The position numbers and the translations under genes are program-made. A DNA stretch of 64,000 bases from Prostheceraeus crozeri. Lineage: Eukaryota > Platyhelminthes > Polycladida > Euryleptidae. Shown piece by piece: positions 22,399 to 37,300 of this stretch. Under the pieces are notes generated by a model that saw only the letters and a list, made by a program, of their open reading frames with translations, searched no databases and was not told the origin of the DNA. Position 1 is the stretch's first letter. The number at the start of each line of letters is the position of its first letter. Location of the stretch: positions 310,001 to 374,000 of the forward strand of contig CAJQUW010012887.1 of the NCBI GenBank assembly GCA_907163375.1, written 5' to 3'.

Positions 22399-25300
22399 CT
22401 GCAAGCAATGAAAACTTCAGTGAGAAATAGAGTTGGTAATCTCGAGATAGGTTCGATAACTACCAAACGTCATTATCAAGTGTCGATCTGCAGGACGATC
22501 TCGAGTCTTTCCCGGACGCAGTTATCTTGGGCAGAAATCTGATTTTCTAATTTCTCCTTTGCTATCCTTTTGACTGTAGTTAGATTAGAGACTTGCAATG
22601 GTTTGCGATTCGGCCGGTCAAAAACTGCTCCGATTATTTTCATTTGTTTGGAGGTTCTTCTCGTTCGACTCGACTTCAACGTTGAAGCTGTTGAAGACGA
22701 CAGTTACAAAAGCTAGTCGAAGCAGTTGCACATTAGGCAGTACGTGATACATGCTTCTCCATTTCTCTAGATATTTCGTTGCTTGGGTGACATTAATGGG
22801 TGACAACTGTTTAGCACATCATCTACAGGCCTATGTTTGGATGAGTGGCTGAGAAGGGAACATTCGGGGTCACTGATGATAGACTTACCTCCTTGCAGCG
22901 CCCATAGACATCAACGAAAGGGAAGAGTGGAATCGAACTATTGATACAATCGGAGGCAAGGAGAGGCCCAAGATCATCACCATTGACTGACAGTCTTACA
23001 ATACCATCACCGTCCAATAGGAGACCAACCCAATCTCCACTTCTCAACGTGGACAGATTGTACTTCAAATCTGAACGATACGGAATCCGATCTACGATGA
23101 CGTTGTTACCAATCACCTGGAAATGTAGAGACAGAGATCTGAAGAACGGAACACAATTCTTCAGAAGTGCGCGGCACATTGCCGGCATTTTTGAAACACA
23201 TTGTTGCGTTTCAGAAGCATTTTTGCTTATTTTTCAAAAACAATTTGATGTCACTTACGACGATAAAGGTTGATTAACTTTTGATGCAGTTCTTAATGAC
23301 TATTTTATAGTTTTCCTTTAGTAACATAACGATGACAGCTGCATAATAAGAGAATATCAGAATTCAATCATTTTAGTAAATTTTGTCAGCTGGCAAATAC
23401 GCGAAATGTTTTCCAGATATAGGCTAGTGGCATCAATGGGCACAAAAAGTAAAAAAAGAAGAAATGTCATTATACAAAAGAGACAGTATCCAATTATAGA
23501 TAGAATTTTTGCTATTCGACATTGTCATTCAGAAATTTGAGAATTTGTAATGTGAACACGTAGCTCTCTATGCTGTCATTAAAAGTAGAAGGGTCCTGAT
23601 TTGCAGCAGTCTCAAAACATGACTGACAAGAAATCAGACGAATCAACAGAATGCTGATTCCGTTCAGCTGTAGTTGCTCGGCAAATAAACTTATGACAGT
23701 AGATTTGAACATGTGAAATTGCAGAGTTTTCTACCAATATTTCAGCGGTCATTTTTCCATGAAAGTCGCTCATTTATCTCCTATGCCAGATTAAACGGCC
23801 TTAATTATGTATAATTGCCATGATTAAGGCCGTCTAATTTGCTATGTAATACCATTGAGGTAGGAGCCTCTCACCTTCCATCTTCGTATTCCCAGTGAAA
23901 ATGGCCTTGAGGTGATAACTATGTTTCACAATTTGGAATCGTAGATATCTCAAGCTTTACATACTTCAATGCATGGGCTATGTAGAAAATGATCATAGAT
24001 TTAAATCTTAGATCAAAATCTTGGAATTTTGATGTCATAGATTTTAGGTTCAATAACAATGCATGTATTGTCCTAAGCTTTTCCATGATAGTTTCCCCAA
24101 AACTTATCATATCAATGCGCTGAAAAAACACGATATTTTCTCATTGAATATTATTTACATGAATATATCTATGACTCAATATCTAAAACTCAAATGACTC
24201 ACGCTTTTTTCTGCATTGTTACATGCAAAATCTATATAATGACACATTGCCTTTCAAATGATCAGCCTAAATCGTCTGGCGCTGTTGAAAGGTCATTTGG
24301 AAGGTGATACATCTTCATTGAGGTAGGAGCACTCGGGGACCTTCGCTTTCCCAGTGAAAATGACATTGAGGTGATTTCTATGGTGTCGTAGATATCTCAA
24401 GCTAGATAGACAAGTTTTAAAGTTCTGAGTTGCATCAGCTATGTAGAAAATCATCATAGATTTGAGTCTTTTGCAAATCAAAATCTTGGAATTTTCATAT
24501 CATAGATTTTACCATCGAGCGATATGGACTTAAAGTAAATGTTCGTAAGACGGAGTACCGAAGACCCTGACGAAACAATGTTCCTACCATCAGGAGAGGT
24601 GAAGAAAATCGATCATTAAATAATTTCAAGTACCTGAGATCTGTGACATCAACATTGACAAATGCATAACGTGTAGAAGAATCTGCGAGATTTGTACCTC
24701 GACTGTCGCACTACGCAGGACTGTGCTGCATGGACACGTGCAATCCGCCCACACCGGAAATTGCATGACATATGGTCCAACTCCCAAACCTGAGGAAATA
24801 AGGACTCAAAATCAGGCAGATGAGATGATCGACAAAGAAGTCAACAGATGGATCCAAGTGGCTTGGAGGTATGACAGCGAGTGTTGTGCAGTCAATGAGA
24901 AGAATCGCCAAAAGATCGCCGCAACAGAGATGCGTAGCATCGTCCGGGTAACACGAAGAGATTCGCGGAGCACTCGCAATTCATCATGCAGTGGCACAGA
25001 CTGAGGTGGTACGGAGACCTCGGAAACACCAGACCCAACTATAGGGAATGCCTGTGCTAGGGCCATGAAACAGAGGGCGACCAAAGAAAACATGGGAGCG
25101 CCAAGTGCTTGAAGACATTAAGATCATTCGAGCCTTCACTGCGGATTCAATGGACCGCTCGGGATGGGAGAGGAAATCTAGATTCACTCATTCAGCATCA
25201 TAGAAGACATTAAGATCATTCGAGCCTTCACCGCGGATGCAATGGACAGCTCGGGATGGGAGAGGAAATCTAGATTCACTCATTCAGCATCATAGAAGAC

Positions 25301-28300
25301 ATTAAGATCATTGGAGCCTTCACTGCGGATTCAATGGACAGCTCGGGATGGGAGAGGAAATCTAGATTCACTCATTCAGCATCATAGAAGACATTAAGAT
25401 CATTCGAACCTTCACCGCGGATGCAATGGACCGCTCGGGATGATAGAGGAAATCTAGATTCACTCATTCAGCATCATAGAAGACATTAAGATCATTGGAG
25501 CCTTCACCGCGGATGCAATGGACAGCTCGGGATGATAGAGGAAATCTAGATTCACTCATTCAGCATCATAGAAGACATTAAGATCATTGGAGCCTTCACT
25601 GCGGATTCAATGGACAGCTCGGGATGGGAGAGGAAATCTAGATTCACTCATTCAGCATCATAGAAGACATTAAGATCATTCGAGCCTTCACCGCGGATGC
25701 AATGGACCGCTCGGGATGATAGAGGAAATCTAGATTCACTCATTCAGCATCATAGAAGACATTAAGATCATTCGAGCCTTCACCGCGGATGCAATGGACC
25801 GCTCGGAATGATAGAGGAAATCTAGATTCACTCATTCAGCATCATAGAAGACATTAAGATCATTGGAGCCTTCACCGCGGATGCAATGGACCGCTCGGGA
25901 TGATAGAGGAAATCTAGATTCACTCATTCAGCATCATAGAAGACATTAAGATCATTGGAGCCTTCACTGCGGATTCAAGGGACCGCTCGGGATGATAGAG
26001 GAAATCTAGATTCACTCATTCAGCATCATAGAAGACATTAAGATCATTCGAGCCTTCACCGCGGATGCAATGGACAGCTCGGGATGGGAGAGGAAATCTA
26101 GATTCACTCATTCAGCATCATAGAAGACATTAAGATCATTGGAGCCTTCACTGCGGATTCAATGGACAGCTCGGGATGGGAGAGGAAATCTAGATTCACT
26201 CATTCAGCATCATAGAAGACATTAAGATCATTCGAACCTTCACCGCGGATGCAATGGACCGCTCGGGATGATAGAGGAAATCTAGATTCACTCATTCAGC
26301 ATCATAGAAGACATTAAGATCATTGGAGCCTTCACCGCGGATGCAATGGACAGCTCGGGATGATAGAGGAAATCTAGATTCACTCATTCAGCATCATAGA
26401 AGACATTAAGATCATTGGAGCCTTCACTGCGGATTCAATGGACCGCTCGGGATGATAGAGGAAATCTAGATTCACTCATTCAGCATCATAGAAGACATTA
26501 AGATCATTCGAGCCTTCACCGCGGATTCAATGGACAGCTCGGGATGGGAGAGGAAATCTAGATTCACTCATTCAGCATCATAGAAGACATTAAGATCATT
26601 CGAGCCTTCACCGCGGATGCAATGGACAGCTCGGGATGATAGAGGAAATCTAGATTCACTCATTCAGCATCATAGAAGACATTAAGATCATTGGAAACTT
26701 CACCGCGGATTCAATGGACAGCTCGGGATGATAGAGGAAATCTAGATTCACTCATTCAGCATCATAGAAGACATTAAGATCATTGGAGCCTTCACTGCGG
26801 ATTCAATGGACCGCTCGGGATGATAGAGGAAATCTAGATTCACTCATTCAGCATCATAGAAGACATTAAGATCATTCGATCCTTCACCGCGGATTCAATG
26901 GACAGCTCGGGATGGGAGAGGAAATCTAGATTCACTCATTCAGCATCATAGAAGACATTAAGATCATTGGAGCCTTCACCGCGGATGCAATGGACCGCTC
27001 GGGATGATAGAGGAAATCTAGATTCACTCATTCAGCATCATAGAAGACATTAAGATCATTGGAGCCTTCACTGCGGATTCAATGGACCGCTCGGGATGAT
27101 AGAGGAAATCTAGATTCACTCATTCAGCATCATAGAAGACATTAAGATCATTCGATCCTTCACCGCGGATTCAATGGACAGCTGGGATGGGAGAGGAAAT
27201 CTAGATTCACTCATTCAGCATCATAGAAGACATTAAGATCATTGGAGCCTTCACCGCGGATGCAATGGACCGCTCGGGATGATAGAGGAAATCTAGATTC
27301 ACTCATTTAGCATCATAGAAGACATTAAGATCATTCGAGCCTTCACCGCGGATGCAATGGACAGCTCGGGATGATAGAGGAAATCTAGATCACTCATTCA
27401 GCATCATAGAAGACATTAAGATCATTGGAGCCTTCACTGCGGATTCAATGGACCGCTCGGGATGATAGAGGAAATCTAGATTCACTCATTCAGCATCATA
27501 GAAGACATTAAGATCATTCGAGCCTTCACCGCGGATTCAATGGACAGCTCGGGATGGGAGAGGAAATCTAGATTCACTCATTCAGCATCATAGAAGACAT
27601 TAAGATCATTCGAGCCTTCACCGCGGATTCAATGGACAGCTCGGGATGGGAGAGGAAATCTAGATTCACTCATTCAGCATCATAGAAGACATTAAGATCA
27701 TTCGAGCCTTCACCGCGGATGCAATGGACAGCTCGGGATGGGAGAGGAAATCTAGATTCACTCATTCAGCATCATAGAAGACATTAAGATCATTCGAGCC
27801 TTCACCGCGGATGCAATGGACCGCTCGGGATGATAGAGGAAATCTAGATTCACTCATTCAGCATCATAGAAGACATTAAGATCATTCGAGCCTTCACTGC
27901 GGATTCAATGGACCGCTCGGCATGATAGAGGAAATCTAGATTCACTCATTCAGCATCATAGAAGACATTAAGATCATTGGAGCCTTCACTGCGGATTCAA
28001 TGGACCGCTCGGGATGATAGAGGAAATCTAGATTCACTCATTCAGCATCATAGAAGACATTAAGATCATTGAGCCTTCACCGCGGATGCAATGGACCGCT
28101 CGGGATGATAGAGGAAATCTAGATTCACTCATTCAGCATCATAGAAGACATTAAGATCATTGGAGCCTTCACCGCGGATGCAATGGACAGCTCGGGATGA
28201 TAGAGGAAATCTAGATTCACTCATTCAGCATCATAGAAGACATTAAGATCATTGGAGCCTTCACCGCGGATTCAATGGACCGCTCGGGATGGGAGAGGAA

Positions 28301-31300
28301 ATCTAGATTCACTCATTCAGCATCATAGAAGACATTAAGATCATTCGAGCCTTCACCGCGGATTCAATGGACCGCTCGGGATGGGAGAGGAAATCTAGAT
28401 TCACTCATTCAGCATCATAGAAGACATTAAGATCATTGGAGCCTTCACCGCGGATGCAATGGACCGCTCGGGATGGGAGAGGAAATCTAGATTCACTCAT
28501 TCAGCATCATAGAAGACATTAAGATCATTGGAGCCTTCACCGCGGATGCAATGGACAGCTCGGGATGATAGAGGAAATCTAGATTCACTCATTCAGCATC
28601 ATAGAAGACATTAAGATCATTGGAGCCTTCACCGCGGATTCAATGGACCGCTCGGGATGGGAGAGGAAATCTAGAATCACTCATTCATCATCATAGAAGA
28701 CATTAAGATCATTGGAGCCTTCACCGCGGATGCAATGGACCGCTCGGGATGGGAGAGGAAATCTAGATTCACTCATTCAGCATCATAGAAGACATTAAGA
28801 TCATTGGAGCCTTCACCGCGGATTCAATGGACCGCTCGGGATGGGAGAGGAAATCTAGATTCACTCATTCAGCATCATAGAAGACATTAAGATCATTGGA
28901 GCCTTCACCGCGGATGCAATGGACCGCTCGGGATGATAGAGGAAATCTAGATTCACTCATTCAGCATCATAGAAGACATTAAGATCATTGGAGCCTTCAC
29001 CGCGGATTCAATGGACCGCTCGGGATGATAGAGGAAATCTAGATTCACTCATTCAGCATCATAGAAGACATTAAGATCATTGGAGCCTTCACCGCGGATG
29101 CAATGGACAGCTCGGGATGATAGAGGAAATCTAGATTCACTCATTCAGCATCATAGAAGACATTAAGATCATTGGAGCCTTCACCGCGGATTCAATGGAC
29201 AGCTCGGGATGGGAGAGGAAATCTAGATTCACTCATTCAGCATCATAGAAGACATTAAGATCATTCGAGCCTTCACTGCGGATGCAATGGACCGCTCGGG
29301 ATGGGAGAGGAAATCTAGATTCACTCATTCAGCATCATAGAAGACATTAAGATCATTCGAGCCTTCACCGCGGATTCAATGGACCGCTCGGGATGGGAGA
29401 GGAAATCTAGATTCACTCATTCAGCATCATAGAAGACATTAAGATCATTCGAGCCTTCACTGCGGATGCAATGGACCGCTCGGAATGATAGAGGAAATCT
29501 AGATTCACTCATTCAGCATCATAGAAGACATTAAGATCATTCGAGCCTTCACCGCGGATGCAATGGACAGCTCGGGATGGGAGAGGAAATCTATATTCAC
29601 TCATTCAGCATCATAGAAGACATTAAGATCATTGGAGCCTTCACTGCGGATTCAATGGACCGCTCGTGATGGGAGAGGAAATCTAGATTCACTCATTCAG
29701 CATCATAGAAGACATTAAGATCATTGGAGCCTTCACCGCGGATTCAATGGACCGCTCGGGATGGGAGAGGAAATCTAGATTCACTCATTCAGCATCATAG
29801 AAGACATTAAGATCATTCGAGCCTTCACCGCGGATGCTATGGACCGCTCGGGATGGGAGAGGAAATCTAGATTCACTCATTCAGCATCATAGAAGACATT
29901 AAGATCATTGGAGCCTTCACCGCGGATTCAATGGACCGCTCGGGATGGGAGAAGAAATCTATCTAGATTCACTCATTCAGCATCATAGAAGACATTAAGA
30001 TCATTCGAGCCTTCACCGCGGATTCAATGGACAGCTCGGGATGATAGAGGAAATCTAGATTCACTCATTCAGCATCATAGAAGACATTAAGATCATTCGA
30101 GCCTTCACCGCGGATTCAATGGACAGCTCGGGATGGGAGAGGAAATCTAGATTCACTCATTCAGCATCATAGAAGACATTAAGATCATTCGAGCCTTCAC
30201 CGCGGATGCAATGGACCGCTCGGCATGATAGAGGAAATCTAGATTCACTCATTCAGCATCATAGAAGACATTAAGATCATTCGAGCCTTAACCGCGGATT
30301 CAATGGACCGCTCGGGATGGGAGAGGAAATCTAGATTCACTCATTCAGCATCATAGAAGACATTAAGATCATTGGAGCCTTCACCGCGGATGCAATGGAC
30401 AGCTCGGGATGGGAGAGGAAATCTAGATTCACTCATTCAGCATCATAGAAGACATTAAGATCATTGGAGCCTTCACCGCGGATTCAATGGACCGCTCGGG
30501 ATGATAGAGGAAATCTAGATTCACTCATTCAGCATCATAGAAGACATTAAGATCATTGGAGCCTTCACCGCGGATGCAATGGACCGCTCGGGATGATAGA
30601 GGAAATCTAGATTCACTCATTCAGCATCATAGAAGACATTAAGATCATTCGAGCCTTCACCGCGGATGCAATGGACCGCTCGGGATGGGAGAGGAAATCT
30701 AGATTCACTCATTCAGCATCATAGAAGACATTAAGATCATTGGAGCCTTCACCGCGGATTCAATGGACCGCTCGGGATGGGAGAGGAAATCTAGATTCAC
30801 TCATTCAGCATCATAGAAGACATTAAGATCATTGGAGCCTTCACTGCGGATGCAATGGACCGATCGGGATGGGAGAGGAAATCTAGATTCACTCATTCAG
30901 CATCATAGAAGACATTAAGATCATTGGAAACTTCACCGCGGATTCAATGGACCGCTCGGGATGATAGAGGAAATCTAGATTCACTCATTCAGCATCATAG
31001 AAGACATTAAGATCATTCGAGCCTTCACCGCGGATGCAATGGACAGCTCGGGATGATAGAGGAAATCTAGATTCACTCATTCAGCATCATAGAAGACATT
31101 AAGATCATTCGAGCCTTCACCGCGGATGCAATGGACAGCTCGGGATGATAGAGGAAATCTAGATTCACTCATTCAGCATCATAGAAGACATTAAGATCAT
31201 TCGAGCCTTCACCGCAGATTCAATGGACAGCTCGGGATGGGAGAGGAAATCTAGATTCACTCATTCAGCATCATAGAAGACATTAAGATCATTGGAGCCT

Positions 31301-34300
31301 TCACCGCGGATTCAATGGACCGCTCGGGATGGGAGAGGAAATCTAGATTCACTCATTCAGCATCATAGAAGACATTAAGATCATTCGAGCCTTCACCGCG
31401 GATTCAATGGACAGCTCGGGATGGGAGAGGAAATCTAGATTCACTCATTCAGCATCATAGAAGACATTAAGATCATTGGAGCCTTCACCGCGGATGCAAT
31501 GGACCGCTCGGGATGATAGAGGAAATCTAGATTCACTCATTCAGCATCATAGAAGACATTAAGATCATTCGAGCCTTCACCGCGGATGCAATGGACCGCT
31601 CGGGATGATAGAGGAAATCTAGATTCACTCATTCAGCATCATAGAAGACATTAAGATCATTGGAGCCTTCACCGCGGATGCAATGGACAGCTCGGGATGG
31701 GAGAGGAAATCTAGATTCACTCATTCAGCATCATAGAAGACATTAAGATCATTGGAGCCTTCACTGCGGATGCAATGGACAGCTCGGGATGGGAGAGGAA
31801 ATCTAGATTCACTCATTCAGCATCATAGAAGACATTAAGATCATTCGAGCCTTCACTGCGGATTCAATGGACCGCTCGGGATGGGAGAGGAAATCTAGAT
31901 TCACTCATTCAGCATCATAGAAGACATTAAGATCATTCGAGCCTTCACCGCGAATGCAATGGACAGCTCGGGATGATAGAGGAAATCTAGATTCACTCAT
32001 TCAGCATCATAGAAGACATTAAGATCATTCGAGCCTTAACCGCGGATTCAATGGACCGCTCGGGATGATAGAGGAAATCTAGATTCACTCATTCAGCATC
32101 ATAGAAGACATTAAGATCATTGGAGCCTTCACCGCGGATGCAATGGACAGCTCGGGATGGGAGAGGAAATCTAGATTCACTCATTCAGCATCATAGAAGA
32201 CATTAAGATCATTCGAGCCTTCACCGCGGATTCAATGGACAGCTCGGGATGATAGAGGAAATCTAGATTCACTCATTCAGCATCATAGAAGACATTAAGA
32301 TCATTCGAGCCTTCACCGCAGATTCAATGGACAGCTCGGGATGGGAGAGGAAATCTAGATTCACTCATTCAGCATCATAGAAGACATTAAGATCATTGGA
32401 GCCTTCACCGCGGATGCAATGGACCGCTCGGGATGATAGAGGAAATCTAGATTCACTCATTCAGCATCATAGAAGACATTAAGATCATTCGAGCCTTCAC
32501 CGCGGATGCAATGGACCGCTCGGAATGATAGAGGAAATCTAGATTCACTCATTCAGCATCATAGAAGACATTAAGATCATTCGAGCCTTCACCGCGGATG
32601 CAATGGACCGCTCGGGATGGGAGAGGAAATCTAGATTCACTCATTCAGCATCATAGAAGACATTAAGATCATTCGAGCCTTCACCGCGGATGCAATGGAC
32701 AGCTCGGGATGGGAGAGGAAATCTAGATTCACTCATTCAGCATCATAGAAGACATTAAGATCATTCGAGCCTTCACCGCGGATGCAATGGACAGCTCGGG
32801 ATGGGAGAGGAAATCTAGATTCACTCATTCAGCATCATAGAAGACATTAAGATCATTGGAGCCTTCACCGCGGATGCAATGGACCGCTCGGGATGGGAGA
32901 GGAAATCTAGATTCACTCATTCAGCATCATAGAAGACATTAAGATCATTGGAGCCTTCACCGCGGATGCAATGGACCGCTCGGGATGGGAGAGGAAATCT
33001 AGATTCACTCATTCAGCATCATAGAAGACATTAAGATCATTCGAGCCTTCACCGCGGATGCTATGGACCGCTCGGGATGGGAGAGGAAATCTAGATTCAC
33101 TCATTCAGCATCATAGAAGACATTAAGATCATTGGAGCCTTCACCGCGGATTCAATGGACCGCTCGGGATGGGAGAGGAAATCTAGATTCACTCATTCAG
33201 CATCATAGAAGACATTAAGATCATTGGAGCCTTCACCGCGGATGCAATGGACCGCTCGGGATGATAGAGGAAATCTAGATTCACTCATTCAGCATCATAG
33301 AAGACATTAAGATCATTGGAGCCTTCACCGCGGATTCAATGGACCGCTCGGGATGATAGAGGAAATCACTCATTCAGCATCATAGAAGACATTAAGATCA
33401 TTGGAGCCTTCACCGCAGATTCAATGGACAGCTCGGGATGGGAGAGGAAATCTAGATTCACTCATTCAGCATCATAGAAGACATTAAGATCATTGGAGCC
33501 TTCACCGCGGATTCAATGGACCACTCGGGATGATAGAGGAAATCTAGAGTCACTCATTCAGCATCATAGAAGACATTAAGATCATTGGAGCCTTCACTGC
33601 GGATTCAATGGACAGCTCGGGATGGGAGAGGAAATCTAGATTCACTCATTCAGCATCATAGAAGACATTAAGATCATTGGAGCCTTCACCGCGGATGCAA
33701 TGGACCGCTCGGGATGGGAGAGGAAATCTAGATTCACTCATTCAGCATCATAGAAGACATTAAGATCATTCGAGCCTTCACCGCGGATGCAATGGACCGC
33801 TCGGGATGATAGAGGAAATCTAGATTCACTCATTCACCATCATAGAAGACATTAAGATCATTAGAGCCTTCACCGCGGATTCAATGGACCGCTGGGGATG
33901 ATAGAGGAAATCTAGATTCACTCATTCACCATCATAGAAGACATTAAGATCATTGGAGCCTTCACTGCGGATTCAATGGACCGCTCGGGATGATAGAGGA
34001 AATCTAGATTCACTCATTCAGCATCATAGAAGACATTAAGATCATTGGAGCCTTCACCGCGGATGCAATGGACAGCTCGGGATGATAGAGGAAATCTAGA
34101 TTCACTCATTCAGCATCATAGAAGACATTAAGATCATTGGAGCCTTCACCGCGGATGCAATGGACCGCTCGGGATGGGAGAGGAAATCTAGATTCACTCA
34201 TTCACCATCATAGAAGACATTAAGATCATTCGAGCCTTCACCGCGGATTCAATGGACCGCTCGGGATGATAGAGGAAATCTAGATTCACTCATTCAGCAT

Positions 34301-37300
34301 CATAGAAGACATTAAGATCATTGGAGCCTTCACCGCGGATTCAATGGACAGCTCGAGATGGGAGAGGAAATCTAGATTCACTCATTCAGCATCATAGAAG
34401 ACATTAAGATCATTCGAGCCTTCACCGCGGATTCAATGGACCGCTCGGGATGGGAGAGGAAATCTAGATTCACTCATTCAGCATCATAGAAGACATTAAG
34501 ATCATTGGAGCCTTCACCGCGGATGCAATGGACCGCTCGGGATGATAGAGGAAATCTAGATTCACTCATTCAGCATCATAGAAGACATTAAGATCATTCG
34601 AGCCTTCACCGCGGATGCAATGGACAGCTCGGGATGATAGAGGAAATCTAGATTCACTCATTCAGCATCATAGAAGACATTAAGATCATTGGAGCCTTCA
34701 CTGCGGATTCAATGGACAGCTCAGGATGGGAGAGGAAATCTAGATTCACTCATTCAGCATCATAGAAGACATTAAGATCATTCGAGCCTTCACCGCGGAT
34801 GCAATGGACCGCTCGGCATGATAGAGGAAATCTAGATTCACTCATTCAGCATCATAGAAGACATTAAGATCATTCGAGCCTTCACCGCGGATTCAATGGA
34901 CAGCTCGAGATGGGAGAGGAAATCTAGATTCACTCATTCAGCATCATAGAAGACATTAAGATCATTCGAGCCTTAACCGCGGATTCAATGGACAGCTCGG
35001 GATGGGAGAGGAAATCTAGATTCACTCATTCAGCATCATAGAAGACATTAAGATCATTGGAGCCTTCACTGCGGATTCAATGGACCGCTCGGGATGGGAG
35101 AGGAAATCTAGATTCACTCATTCAGCATCATAGAAGACATTAAGATCATTCGAGCCTTCACCGCGGATGCAATGGACCACTCGGGATGATAGAGGAAATC
35201 TAGATTCACTCATTCAGCATCACAGAAGACATTAAGATCATTGGAGCCTTCACCGCGGATGCAATGGACAGCTCGGGATGGGAAAGGAAATCTAGATTCA
35301 CTCATTCAGCATCATAGAAGACATTAAGATCATTCGAGCCTTCACCGCGGATTCAATGGACCGCTCGGGATGGGAGAGGAAATCTAGATTCACTCATTCA
35401 GCATCATAGAAGACATTAAGATCATTGGAGCCTTCACTGCGGATTCAATGGACAGCTCGGGATGGGAGAGGAAATCTAGATTCACTCATTCAGCATCATA
35501 GAAGACATTAAGATCATTCGAGCCTTCACCGCGGATGCAATGGACAGCTCGGGATGGGAGAGGAAATCTAGATTCACTCATTCAGCATCATAGAAGACAT
35601 TAAGATCATTGGAGCCTTCACCGCGGATGCAATGGACCGCTCGGGATGATAGAGGAAATCTAGATTCACTCATTCAGCATCATAGAAGACATTAAGATCA
35701 TTCGAGCCTTCACCGCGGATTCAATGGACCGCTCGGGATGATAGAGGAAATCTAGATTCACTCATTCAGCATCATAGAAGACATTAAGATCATTGGAGCC
35801 TTCACCGCGGATGCAATGGACCGCTCGGAATGGGAGAGGAAATCTAGATTCACTCATTCAGCATCATAGAAGACATTAAGATCATTCGAGCCTTCACCGC
35901 GGATGCAATGGACAGCTCGGGATGGGAGAGGAAATCTAGATTCACTCATTCAGCATCATAGAAGACATTAAGATCATTGGAGCCTTCACCGCGGATGCAA
36001 TGGACCGCTCGGCATGATAGAGGAAATCTAGATTCACTCATTCAGCATCATAGAAGACATTAAGATCATTCGAGCCTTCACCGCGGATTCAATGGACCGC
36101 TCGGGATGGGAGAGGAAATCTAGATTCACTCATTCAGCATCATAGAAGACATTAAGATCATTGGAGCCTTCACCGCGGATGCAATGGACAGCTCGGGATG
36201 ATAGAGGAAATCTAGATTCACTCATTCAGCATCATAGAAGACATTAAGATCATTGGAGCCTTCACCGCGGATGCAATGGGCCGCTCGGGATGGGAGAGGA
36301 AATCTAGATTCACTCATTCAGCATCATAGAAGACATTAAGATCATTGGAGCCTTCACCTCGGATTCAATGGACAGCTCGGGATGGGAGAGGAAATCTAGA
36401 TTCACTCATTCAGCATCATAGAAGACATTAAGATCATTGGAGCCTTCACCGCGGATTCAATGGACCGCTCGGGATGATAGAGGAAATCTAGATTCACTCA
36501 TTCAGCATCATAGAAGACATTAAGATCATTCGAGCCTTCACCGCGGATTCAATGGACCGCTCGGGATGGGAGAGGAAATCTAGATTCACTCATTCAGCAT
36601 CATAGAAGACATTAAGATCATTGGAGCCTTCACCGCGGATGCAATGGACAGCTCGGGATGATAGAGGAAATCTAGATTCACTCATTCAGCATCATAGAAG
36701 ACATTAAGATCATTGGAGCCTTCACCGCGGATGCAATGGACAGCTCGGGATGGGAGAGGAAATCTAGATTCACTCATTCAGCATCATAGAAGACATTAAG
36801 ATCATTGGAGCCTTCACCGCGGATGCAATGGACAGCTCGGATGGGAGAGGAAATCTAGATTCACTCATTCAGCATCATAGAAGACATTAAGATCATTGGA
36901 GCCTTCACCGCGGATGCAATGGACAGCTCGGGATGATAGAGGAAATCTAGATTCACTCATTCAGCATCATAGAAGACATTAAGATCATTGGAGCCTTCAC
37001 CGCGGATTCAATGGACAGCTCGGGATGATAGAGGAAATCTAGATTCACTCATTCAGCATCATAGAAGACATTAAGATCATTCGAGCCTTCACCGCGGATG
37101 CAATGGACCGCTCGGGATGATAGAGGAAATCTAGATTCACTCATTCAGCATCATAGAAGACATTAAGATCATTCGAGCCTTCACCGCGGATGCAATGGAC
37201 CGCTCGGGATGGGAGAGGAAATCTAGATTCACTCATTCAGCATCATAGAAGACATTAAGATCATTGGAAACTTCACCGCAGATTCAATGGACAGCTCGGG

